From contig CM051455.1 in assembly GCA_028274465.1 (NCBI GenBank), positions 40,051,290 to 40,115,289 of the forward strand: a stretch of 64,000 nucleotides of DNA. Direction: 5' to 3'. The stretch is from Plantago ovata (taxonomy: Eukaryota > Streptophyta > Magnoliopsida > Lamiales > Plantaginaceae). A model generated the notes under the pieces. It ran no database searches and was not told the origin of the DNA. It saw only the letters and a program-made list of their open reading frames with translations. The position numbers were made by a program, and so were the translations under genes. This document shows, piece by piece, positions 47,498-58,123 of this stretch. Each line of letters opens with the position of its first letter. Within the stretch, counting starts at the first letter, position 1.

Positions 47498-47798
47498 CAA
47501 GTAAAAGCTGAGAAGAGAAATAAACTGACAAAACCTCGAATAGATGGCGTGCAGTTCAGGCGGCAACTGCCAATCAGGTTGCTATAGTGACGAAAACTCC
47601 GTCAATGATCAGAGCAGAGTTGCAAATGTCCCCGAAAACAATGGTTCCGCGATTTGCATCAAGTGCAAGGTTACCGAAACCATCGCCGCCACTCACCCGG
47701 CGGTATCCGGTGGCGGAGAGGGGCGGAGATTCTGCGCCAGTTGTTTTCGGAGCAATTTGTTGGGGAAGTTTCGGTTAGCTGTTACTTCAAATGGCATG
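47498..47798 (+). pseudogene. Truncated CTU2 5'UTR and exon 1, left-arm copy
   Basis: Aligns without gaps to 58078-58378 of the intact gene with three substitutions in 301 bp (at the 5'UTR, just before the ATG, and one giving Val for Ala in SRVANV). It includes the ATG (47544) and codons to TSNGM, then changes abruptly to retroelement sequence at 47799. It also has about 230 bp of its own upstream sequence (47270-47497), which the intact gene lacks. Confidence 0.92.
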
Positions 47799-50700
47799 TA
47801 GGGAACAAGGCAAACTGCCTAGCAACACTGAGAAGTCGAATGCCATTACATTGGCTGGTGATCTACCTGACGAAATCACCATCAAGAAGGTTGCTAAGTG
47901 CGAGTGTTGCAAGAAGGAGGAACTTCTACAGGCCAAGGAAGAAGAAAAGGACCTTGGTTCTGACGAAAGTGAAGAGGAGCAAGAGGATCCCGAGCCACTC
48001 CCTAAAAGTTTCGATGTTAAGGTAGGGATTGGTAACCTTGAAGATGTCCGTGCCACACTAGACACGGGATCCTACTCAAACATAATCCCTTTGAATGTGT
48101 TTGAAAAGAGTAGCCTTGGAAAACTATCTGAGCATAGGGCTATTGTGCAACTGGCGGATGGATCCTTTATGAGACCCGAAGGCGTTGTGAAAAATGTGTT
48201 GGTCAAGATTGGTGAAGCTTCTGTATACACCAATTTTGCAGTTATGCCGGCATTTTCACCTGGAAAGGGGGATGTCATACTCTTAGGGCAAACGTTCTTG
48301 ACTAAACTACGCTCCGTGATGGACATCTACCAAAGAACTTGCACCATCGAAGTGGATGGCAAGCAACACGTGTTGCAAGCCATATCTGATCCACCTGATC
48401 CGCCTGATATTTCTTTCACTACTCACTACTGTGGTATTGCAGCCTATATTCTTTCTTATTCACATGCTCGTGGCATGGAGAGGAGATCAATGAAGGGGAA
48501 GCCTAGTACCCGCAAAAAGAAGAGATAGGCGCAGACAGGAGTCGAGTCAAAGACTTTAAACAATGACGCTATCCGGGAGGCAACCCGGAATTTTTATCGC
48601 CTTCTTTACTGCTTTTTTGCATGCATTCATTCTTGAACTATTTGCTTCTCGTATGCGAATTTGTTCATATATGTGTCGTATATGCTTATGTTTGAGTGAT
48701 ATTTTTCGAGTGGTTTTTTGAAAAAATTGGTTTCGGGAATTAAAACCGCGTTTTCTGACGACAGGAATCGTCTCCCCGCATCGGGGAGCACGGGGCGAAC
48801 CGCCCCACGTGGGGGGCGAATCGCCCCGTGTGGGGCGACTCTCCCCGCACCAGGGGCGAATCGCCCCACGGCTCCAGTAAGTCAAAAACGCGGATTCTTC
48901 CTCTTTACCTCATTTTCTTCATATCTTCATCATTCCTCCTCCCCAAAAACCGAAAAACACGATTTCATCTTCAAAATCTCATAACTTCTTCATTTCTTGA
49001 CCAAATTTAGTGTTCTTTAGCTTAAATCGAAGCCTATTACATGATCTATCTTTTCATCCGAACAGATTTCGTCCTAATGCATTAGATTTTCAGATCTGAT
49101 GTATCATCCTAAGAACCCTAATTTTCGAATTTGGGGGTTTTCTAATTTGAGCTTCAATTATGCTTATTTGATGCATGGGTATGTTGTTTGTATGATTAGA
49201 AGTGTTCATTACTATCAATTGCATGCTCAATTATGCTTGGATTATTGATTTGGGAATTTTGCTGCTAGATGATATATCTTGTTATGCAATATGTCTTTAT
49301 CTTTGATTTCTTGCATATGATTATGTTTATTGGTGTAATGATGTTGGATTTGATGGTAGAATGCTTAATTGTTGAGTATGAGGATTTATGATGGTAGAAT
49401 TTTTCGCTACTATGGTATGAATTGAGCCTTGTTATCTAGGATATTGGTTGTCTAGTAAGAGCATAATGTGATGTATTGCATGTAGTAGTTACATTGGTAT
49501 GTTGCATGATGAAGAAGCTAGGCTAGACATTAAGGTTTGGGGAGCTCGATTGTTGATTTTATCACTTGTGTGTTTCGTTCTTACACTAGCATATGCATGA
49601 GTCAGTTTTGTGTCATACGAGGTACTAACTGTTGTTTGTAGGAACCATGCCAAGGGAAAGGAGCATTCCCGTATGATTTCTATGAAGTATTGGAGGGGGA
49701 TCGATTACAACCATGTCAAGAAGGGTGACTTCGTTAGATGTGCGTTCGAGCTAGGGGGTTTTGCAACAACGTCGTGGATTACCCAAGAGGAGGAGCTAGA
49801 GTACACCTGGAGTAAGGACTCCTATGCCTATTCATGCACCACCGAAGGGACAGAAACCATTATTACGTCAGCAATCCATCACAAGGACTGCAAGGTTCGT
49901 GTGAACTGGAAGGCACCGGGACATTCTCGCCGCGACGGATTCAATCTTGAGTTCGTAGTTGCTAGAAGGTTCCGAAGCGCTAGCTTGGTTCCAAAACATA
50001 ATGACATGGGTGCCCAGCCCCTCGTTGGGGTGCCCCTTGACTGCCTCTAAAGGGAGCATCATATAGACATCAGTCGGATCAACCGTAGAGAATGTGGTCG
50101 GCATTGGAAAGAAAGCCAAATAGCAGTTTAGCAAAGTGTTGTGTCTTTTCCATTTTTTGTATTGTTTGTAATCGTGTTGTAATTTTCTATTTTTTATCTT
50201 TTTTGTCTTGGGTGTCATCTGTTCTAGAACACCCTCGTCCTGCCATTCAGGAAGTGGTGAATAGCTTAAGACTTTACTTAAGAGACGGGTAGAATAGGGG
50301 AGTGTTATCTTTTATAGGGAACTCTCCTTCGTTTGATGAGAGCCAGTACTGGTTCGACCTCTTTGAGGGAAAGTCTTAACATGGTGGAACAACAGTAAGT
50401 CCTCAGTTTCATAGGCACGGGACAACCATTCGTATCTTAGCATGCTTCATTACGTCGTCACTGACTAGGTCCAGGTAGAGAATGTTACGAGAGACTATCT
50501 TGTCTTGACATAAGTGCTTATGTGGATGTGTATAAGTCAATCGAGGTATTCTTCAACCTATATTCATGCTTTGATTTATATGGTTCTTGTTCATATGTTT
50601 TTTGATAGATTCAGTAGATTAGTTCATTTTATTTGGCATGAGACTCCATTTTGTGTCTTGCATTGTTTTTTGCATTAGAGTCTAGCTTAGTTGCTTGAGG

Positions 50701-51710
50701 ACAAGCAAAGGTTCGGTTTGGGGAGTTTGATGAATGTGTATTTTACACTTTCATTCGAGTCTTTTTCACCAATTTTAGCTATCCTCTATGTTAATTTAGC
50801 TATATTTTAGTGCATTTTATTAGAATAGTGTCACGTTTCCCTTTAGATTTTATTTTACAGGTTTTGGTTGAAAATCGAGGATTTCCGGGCAATTATATTG
50901 AAGTTGACAAGGAATTGGTGTTCCAGAAGCCTATTTGGAGTATCTGAAGGTTTCCGGATAGGATTTGGAGTCTAGGGGTCGAATCTGGAGGTTAGAAGAC
51001 CACTAGAAGTCAGAAACCGAGTCCGAAAAGGGGAAGAAATCCAAAAACGCGTCGAAAACGCGGAATTCCACGAAAAAGTCTCCGGGGCGAACCGCCCCAC
51101 ACTTATTCGAGGCCTATATATAGTTTCTCAGATTTTCTCCGAAATTCATACTTTTCCAGACCTAGTTTCTCACCTTTCTCTGTAGTTTTAGGTAGGAACT
51201 TCCCAGAGCCTGTTCTGGGGGTTCGTAGCTTAGGGGACACTTTTTCATAGCAGATTGGAGCTTGTAGGATCGCAATTCTTCGGAGATTGACAACCTTCGG
51301 TAACATTGTATCTTACAGTTTATTCTACTTATTTTTTATATCTTTCAATATGTTTTCTTCTATGATTTCTGTTGATTGCATGCCTATTATGACTAGCTAA
51401 ACTTATCGTTGGTGGTAGTATGTGAATTCCTAGCGAAGGGAAGATAATCATGCTAATGGCTATATCGCGCATTATACTCCGTGTTATTGCTTTATTTCGT
51501 TGATCAGGCTCAGCCTAAATTCTCGTATGTTGTATTAATTATTATGCACAATTGGACCCTCGTCGACCTATACGCGAGTTTATCTTCGTAGTGTTGAATA
51601 ATTACGGAACACAATAGGACAATAGTGATTGACTTGTCAGACCCATTATCTTCGTGGTGCTTAATAATTGCAGCAGGACATTAGATTGATCAAAGATCTC
51701 CATGCAAGAC
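47799..51710 (+). mobile_element. Ty3/gypsy-type retroelement fossil with 3' LTR, broken
   Basis: Parts seen: a gag/protease-region ORF (LPSNTEKSNAIT; aspartic protease signature DTGSYSNIIP near 48061), a 3' non-coding zone with the GGGAGGCAACCCGG motif (about 48571) typical of Athila/Tat-like elements, an ORF-like block at 49610-50050 of unknown function, a polypurine tract (GGTTTGGGGAG, about 50715) and an LTR starting at about 50728 with a TATA-like CTATATATAG near 51113. The first part, to 50110, belongs to the palindrome arm; the LTR is in the spacer. The element is broken and has no paired LTR, so it cannot be dated that way. Confidence 0.7.
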
Positions 51711-52461
51711 CGAGAAAAACCTCAAACAAATTCATAGAGATGAAGCATACGATTAATGGCATAGTTGGTTGATCTACCCAATAAAAAAGTTCAAAAAATT
51801 CGGCAATAAACTCCATATAAAACATGCAAGACTATCCTAGGATGAATGTAATGAATGCAGTGAATGCAACCTAAAAAACTAAGAAAGCGGTAAACGTGCA
51901 GATGCAAATGCAGACGGATAAAACATGCAAGGTACTATACTCATCCTACCAATACCAAGCTCCAAACTAATAACATTAGATCACTTAAATCCCATCCCCC
52001 CTCATGAAATTAACGCTAGTCCCTAGTAGTAAGAAAATGAGGAAATAAGATGTGATACTAGATGTTACCCCATGGTTTGGCCTCTGTCGGCTGAGTATGC
52101 TGTTTGTGAGTTATTGGGACTGCTCCGGGAGCTTAATAGTGTGTCATCAGGTCTTCTGGTATGCGTGGTAGTTTCAATCATAGGCCGGATAGGAACAACT
52201 CCTCCATTAGTATCATCATTGCCCGTATGGCCTTCATTGTCACTACTGTCACGCACATCCTCACTAGTAGAGTTGCAGTGTCGAGTAGAATTCTCAAGAT
52301 TAGCCACCGCTGTTATGGAATCCTCCATCCTGAAGCCCTCCAATAGGATGTGAACTGTTGAAGGGGAAAGGGCAGTGGTATCAGGACCTCCCCCTCCAAC
52401 GTTTTACACCACGAGAAGGTTACAGTAAGCTGCTCGGATACTCAGAAGTCTTCTACCATTT
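50111..52461. other. Spacer of the giant inverted repeat (2351 bp)
   Basis: The arms match up to GCATTGGAAA (50101-50110) and its complement TTTCCAATGC (52462-52471), then part. The left side of the spacer continues the plus-strand retroelement fossil (3' non-coding and LTR). The right side (about 51720-52461) holds different, minus-strand retroelement-like sequence with a short ORF at 52065-52343. The two sides are not copies of each other. Confidence 0.85.
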
Positions 52462-54773
52462 TTTCCAATGCCGACCACATTCTCTACGGTTGATCCGACT
52501 GATGTCTATATGATGCTCCCTTTAGAGGCAGTCAAGGGGCACCCCAACGAGGGGCTGGGCACCCATGTCATTATGTTTTGGAACCAAGCTAGCGCTTCGG
52601 AACCTTCTAGCAACTACGAACTCAAGATTGAATCCGTCGCGGCGAGAATGTCCCGGTGCCTTCCAGTTCACACGAACCTTGCAGTCCTTGTGATGGATTG
52701 CTGACGTAATAATGGTTTCTGTCCCTTCGGTGGTGCATGAATAGGCATAGGAGTCCTTACTCCAGGTGTACTCTAGCTCCTCCTCTTGGGTAATCCACGA
52801 CGTTGTTGCAAAACCCCCTAGCTCGAACGCACATCTAACGAAGTCACCCTTCTTGACATGGTTGTAATCGATCCCCCTCCAATACTTCATAGAAATCATA
52901 CGGGAATGCTCCTTTCCCTTGGCATGGTTCCTACAAACAACAGTTAGTACCTCGTATGACACAAAACTGACTCATGCATATGCTAGTGTAAGAACGAAAC
53001 ACACAAGTGATAAAATCAACAATCGAGCTCCCCAAACCTTAATGTCTAGCCTAGCTTCTTCATCATGCAACATACCAATGTAACTACTACATGCAATACA
53101 TCACATTATGCTCTTACTAGACAACCAATATCCTAGATAACAAGGCTCAATTCATACCATAGTAGCGAAAAATTCTACCATCATAAATCCTCATACTCAA
53201 CAATTAAGCATTCTACCATCAAATCCAACATCATTACACCAATAAACATAATCATATGCAAGAAATCAAAGATAAAGACATATTGCATAACAAGATATAT
53301 CATCTAGCAGCAAAATTCCCAAATCAATAATCCAAGCATAATTGAGCATGCAATTGATAGTAATGAACACTTCTAATCATACAAACAACATACCCATGCA
53401 TCAAATAAGCATAATTGAAGCTCAAATTAGAAAACCCCCAAATTCGAAAATTAGGGTTCTTAGGATGATACATCAGATCTGAAAATCTAATGCATTAGGA
53501 CGAAATCTGTTCGGATGAAAAGATAGATCATGTAATAGGCTTCGATTTAAGCTAAAGAACACTAAATTTGGTCAAGAAATGAAGAAGTTATGAGATTTTG
53601 AAGATGAAATCGTGTTTTTCGGTTTTTGGGGAGGAGGAATGATGAAGATATGAAGAAAATGAGGTAAAGAGGAAGAATCCGCGTTTTTGACTTACTGGAG
53701 CCGTGGGGCGATTCGCCCCTGGTGCGGGGAGAGTCGCCCCACACGGGGCGATTCGCCCCCCACGTGGGGCGGTTCGCCCCGTGCTCCCCGATGCGGGGAG
53801 ACGATTCCTGTCGTCAGAAAACGCGGTTTTAATTCCCGAAACCAATTTTTTCAAAAAACCACTCGAAAAATATCACTCAAACATAAGCATATACGACACA
53901 TATATGAACAAATTCGCATACGAGAAGCAAATAGTTCAAGAATGAATGCATGCAAAAAAGCAGTAAAGAAGGCGATAAAAATTCCGGGTTGCCTCCCGGA
54001 TAGCGTCATTGTTTAAAGTCTTTGACTCGACTCCTGTCTGCGCCTATCTCTTCTTTTTGCGGGTACTAGGCTTCCCCTTCATTGATCTCCTCTCCATGCC
54101 ACGAGCATGTGAATAAGAAAGAATATAGGCTGCAATACCACAGTAGTGAGTAGTGAAAGAAATATCAGGCGGATCAGGTGGATCAGATATGGCTTGCAAC
54201 ACGTGTTGCTTGCCATCCACTTCGATGGTGCAAGTTCTTTGGTAGATGTCCATCACGGAGCGTAGTTTAGTCAAGAACGTTTGCCCTAAGAGTATGACAT
54301 CCCCCTTTCCAGGTGAAAATGCCGGCATAACTGCAAAATTGGTGTATACAGAAGCTTCACCAATCTTGACCAACACATTTTTCACAACGCCTTCGGGTCT
54401 CATAAAGGATCCATCCGCCAGTTGCACAATAGCCCTATGCTCAGATAGTTTTCCAAGGCTACTCTTTTCAAACACATTCAAAGGGATTATGTTTGAGTAG
54501 GATCCCGTGTCTAGTGTGGCACGGACATCTTCAAGGTTACCAATCCCTACCTTAACATCGAAACTTTTAGGGAGTGGCTCGGGATCCTCTTGCTCCTCTT
54601 CACTTTCGTCAGAACCAAGGTCCTTTTCTTCTTCCTTGGCCTGTAGAAGTTCCTCCTTCTTGCAACACTCGCACTTAGCAACCTTCTTGATGGTGATTTC
54701 GTCAGGTAGATCACCAGCCAATGTAATGGCATTCGACTTCTCAGTGTTGCTAGGCAGTTTGCCTTGTTCCCTA
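51720..54773 (-). mobile_element. Ty3/gypsy-type retroelement fossil, minus-strand copy, broken
   Basis: 54773-52462 mirrors the plus-strand fossil (same protease ORF, same 3' zone). The spacer part 52461-51720 is a different continuation, including a hydrophilic Ser/Thr-rich ORF (52343-52065) and a G-rich tract on the minus strand near 52000. Broken; exact ends uncertain. Confidence 0.55.
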
Positions 54774-55074
54774 CATGCCATTTGAAGTAACAGCTAACCG
54801 AAACTTCCCCAACAAATTGCTCCGAAAACAACTGGCGCAGAATCTCCGCCCCTCTCCGCCACCGGATACCGCCGGGTGAGTGGCGGCGATGGTTTCGGTA
54901 ACCTTGCACTTGATGCAAATCGCGGAACCATTGTTTTCGGGGACATTTGCAACTCTGCTCTGATCATTGACGGAGTTTTCGTCACTATAGCAACCTGATT
55001 GGCAGTTGCCGCCTGAACTGCACGCCATCTATTCGAGGTTTTGTCAGTTTATTTCTCTTCTCAGCTTTTACTTG
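54774..55074 (-). pseudogene. Truncated CTU2 5'UTR and exon 1, right-arm copy
   Basis: Mirror of 47498-47798, identical to it by ORF comparison and differing from the intact CTU2 gene at the same three positions. It points away from the intact gene at 58124, so the two arm copies and the gene give a plus/minus/plus arrangement of the CTU2 5' end. Confidence 0.92.
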
Positions 55075-55311
55075 ACGAGGGTTTTGGGAAACTTTTGAAT
55101 TGTCGTCAGTAAGGTGATTATTGGGCCGGTTCATCGGTTGAACATGGGCCAATGATTAGCCTAATTTCAGAATTTATGTACAAATTTTCAGCAAGTGGGC
55201 TAGTTTCACAATTTTAATCGGTGGCAAAAAGTGTAATATTATTAATAATACAAATAATCCATATGGAGTAACTTGTTCGCATATAAATTAGTTCACCTGC
55301 TTCCCTGTCAC

Positions 55312-55482
55312 TAGGGCTGTATTACGAACCGAACGTTCGCGAACGTTCGCTAAATTGTTCGGTCAATGTTCGGTTCGGTCAAGTTCGAACGGTTCGCGAA
55401 CAAGTTCGTTAAGTTAACGAACCGAAGACGAACATGTTACTCATTGTTCGGTTGTTCGCGAACAGTTCACGAACATACGAAC
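55312..55482. mobile_element. hAT-like element end rich in GTTCG/CGAAC, right arm
   Basis: Mirror copy of 47090-47260; begins TAGGGCTGTATTACG on the plus strand here. Confidence 0.5.
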
Positions 55483-56053
55483 ATGGATAATATAAATATA
55501 ATATTTAATAATATTTATATAATATTTATATATTATATAAATATATATGCACATATATAATTTAATAATTAATAATAATTATATATACTTCCTCTTTAAC
55601 CTAGATTCTCTTCATTTGCCATATCTCTTTTCACAGCACACATAGGCAGCCACTGCAACTCTTCCCTATTCTCATCTTTCCAATTTGGGGATCGATCTCA
55701 TTCTCCCATTCCAATCTCCATCCACTATCAACCGGCCGCTGCAAGCCACCGGTGACCGGACCACGAGGTATGCTCCCTTCACCTCTTTCTCTTCTCCCTC
55801 CATTAATTCGTGCGCCTCTACAAGAATCTGGGTAATTTTATTCTTCTGTTGATTCTGTTAATTAAAATCTGCTGGAAATCCATTTTATGCGTCTGTCATG
55901 TGATTAAGGAGTTCAGATTTGGATTACGTTGTTGTGGGTGATGTTTAATTATTGAGGGTGGAATGGGTTAATTATTTTCTGTCATCAATTTACACAAAGG
56001 CATCTTGAGCTAATCAATTTACACAAAAATGGAGCTTTATAACCAAAAAATCA

Positions 56054-56149
56054 GTGCATTCGTAGTCGCCATTCTGATTCACTCACCTACAACCCATGCC
56101 AAAAAGAAATTACTTCAAACAGATGGCGTGCAGTTCAGGCGGCAACTGA
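56054..56149. repeat. Shuffled micro-fragments of CTU2 and RRP43 5' ends, right arm
   Basis: Mirror copy of 46423-46518: a 63-bp RRP43 5' piece (56054-56116) joined to the first 26 nt of CTU2 coding sequence (56123-56148). Confidence 0.8.
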
Positions 56150-56330
56150 GAAGAGAAATAACAAGAACTACTAATCATGTTCTACGACAAGACAAAACCT
56201 GCAATAATGCCTCTCTATCAATATCAAAAGAAAAAAAAACCTACCACCATCATTTTATTCTCTTCCGCCGCTCCTAATCGGCTCCGCCGTAACACCACCA
56301 CCAGTGGCATTAAGGTTTGTTTCTCTTCAG

Positions 56331-57645
56331 TAGGCCTGACAATTATGATCCAATCCGCGGATTTTGATCCGATCTGGACCGGTCCGATCCGAATCCGGAC
56401 CAATTCCAATGCTGTCGGATTGAAGAAAGTCCGGACCAATTGGTCCGGGATCGGATTGGACTTTAGTCCAAGGACCATCGGATCAAAAGATGATCCGAAC
56501 ACAAATACGCAATTTACTAAATACACTCGCCGTTTTTCCTGGAACTCAAACCTAAAACTATGCCTCTCGGCCCCCTCTCTTCCGGCTCGATTTGCATCTC
56601 TCCCCAAATTAAAACGCCTTGATTTACATCTCTCCAATCTCGATTCTACTGTCCAGATTTCCAGTGCTTATAACTGCAATTTCGATTCAGCTACGGAGTA
56701 AGAAGATCCATTTCTGGACCCAACTCAATTAGATACTCAAAATCCAAGGTATTGTACTACTTTTACTGATTTTTGTGAAGTAATTAGTTATTTCTCCATC
56801 TGGGGTTTCAATTTTGTTTGAGTATATTTGAAGATTCTAAGTTTAAATGAAACTTTTTTGTTTGAGCACCAACTGTTTGATAATTTGCCTGTGTGAATAT
56901 TTCAGTTCATCTGGTTGTTGCTTGACTTGCTTCCGTATAGTACTGTGTATTATGCTTGCGTTTTGGCGTCAGGATATCTCCAATTGCTACTGCTTGCATT
57001 TTGTGAGATTGTGATTCTATTATTGATTTATCTGGATTCTGGATTATAGAATTTGTGCCTTCAGTAGTAGAGTAGTTTGTATAGCTCGGAATCGATAACC
57101 AAGCTAGATGGGATTCTAATTTTGCATTTCTATTACACTTGGTTTCTAGTGGCTGCATTTTGTCATATTGCAGACTGATAAAATTTACACTAGTAGTAGC
57201 TAAATGCTTAAAATTGAGAAAAATAAAGAAATGGTTCTGTGGGAGTTTGCTGAATTTATGTATTGCACTATTAATACTTGTATCTTAATGCATATTAGTT
57301 TTCTTAGTCAAAATCGTTGTTTGTTCGTCACATAAAAATAGTGCATTTTTTTTAATAATCAAGAAACCCACCTATATAAAATACAAAATGAGATAATAAA
57401 TTATCCATACATAAAATCCTGAAAACATCCAGAAAAAAGTCAAAACAATAACAAATCTGGGGCCTGGGGAAAGAGACTACTAAGCAGGAAAAAAAAGAAG
57501 CAAAAAAACGGGCCGGATCAAGGATCCGATCCGGCCCGGATCCTGGACCGATCCGACCAGTCTTCCTTCGGACCAGCAACGGATCCGATCCGCACCGGTC
57601 CGGTCCAGGGAGGACTGGTCCGATCCGGCCCAATTGCCAGGCCTA
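56331..57645. mobile_element. Non-autonomous hAT element, right-arm copy (1315 bp)
   Basis: Same element as 44929-46241 in mirror orientation, with the same 8-bp target duplication (CTCTTCAG at 56323-56330 and 57646-57653). Shared target site and flanks show the element was in place before the arm was duplicated. A few substitutions and 1-bp indels distinguish the two copies, mostly near 57.45-57.63 kb. Confidence 0.9.
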
Positions 57646-57926
57646 CTCTTCAGTTCATTCTTCGCACTGAATTACTTTTCTCCTTCACTTACCTCTGCGT
57701 ATTTGTTGTAAATTAGAAACTATTAAGATGAAAATGGTTGGAGACTTGGTTTGTTTCACTTGCCTCCTAGCCGTGTGTTGTAGGAGAATGTATATATCTT
57801 ATCTAATCGACTGAGAGATGAAACACTGGTTGTGTAATAGCCACTTAATTGAGCTGAAAATTGATCGATTCTGGTGTCATGGAAAGTAATAAATAAGTGA
57901 ATTGTGTGCTACTTGTAGGATAAAGC

Positions 57927-58014
57927 ATATATCTAAGCTATTCAATCAATTTATAGATAAACACTGATTTTGTAATTAATTTATATATCTAAGCTATTCA
58001 ATCAATTTATAGAT
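57927..58014 (+). repeat. 32-bp direct repeat at the outer palindrome junction
   Basis: 57927-57958 and 57983-58014 are the same 32 bp (ATATATCTAAGCTATTC...TTATAGAT). The first belongs to the arm (RRP43 flank). The second leads straight into a 26-nt piece of CTU2 coding start (58013-58038) and scrambled CTU2 5'UTR before the real gene. Confidence 0.9.
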
Positions 58015-58123
58015 GGCGTGCAGTTCAGGCGGCAACTGAGAAGAGAAATAACAAGAACTACTAATCATGTTCTACGACAAGTAAAAACTGAGAAGAGAAA
58101 TAAACTGACAAAACCTCGAACAG

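Larger units (their letters stand above)
44597..50110 (+). repeat. Giant inverted repeat, left arm (5514 bp)
   Basis: Reverse complement of 52462-57977. Paired positions sum to 102572 from 50110 outward to about 45.9 kb and to 102573-102574 further out, so only two 1-bp indels separate the arms. Every longer ORF between 45.4 and 50.05 kb has an identical partner in the right arm. The visible substitutions lie near 44.95-45.12 kb (for example CTCCATGGACC here against CTCCCTGGACC in the partner). Content from the outer end: RRP43 5' flank, hAT element, shuffled pieces of RRP43 and CTU2, GTTCG-rich element end, CTU2 5' copy, retroelement part. Confidence 0.97.
52462..57977 (-). repeat. Giant inverted repeat, right arm (5516 bp)
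   Basis: Reverse complement of 44597-50110. The outer end is at TGTAATT (57971-57977), matching AATTACA at 44597. Beyond it the sequence is a 32-bp direct repeat and CTU2 pieces instead of the RRP43 gene. Confidence 0.97.

Noticed and set aside
48556-48984. Arg/Gly/Pro-rich ORFs on both strands (mirror at 53588-54016)
   Set aside because: Caused by a short array of GGGGCGA/TCGCCCC units in the retroelement 3' zone; low complexity in all frames.
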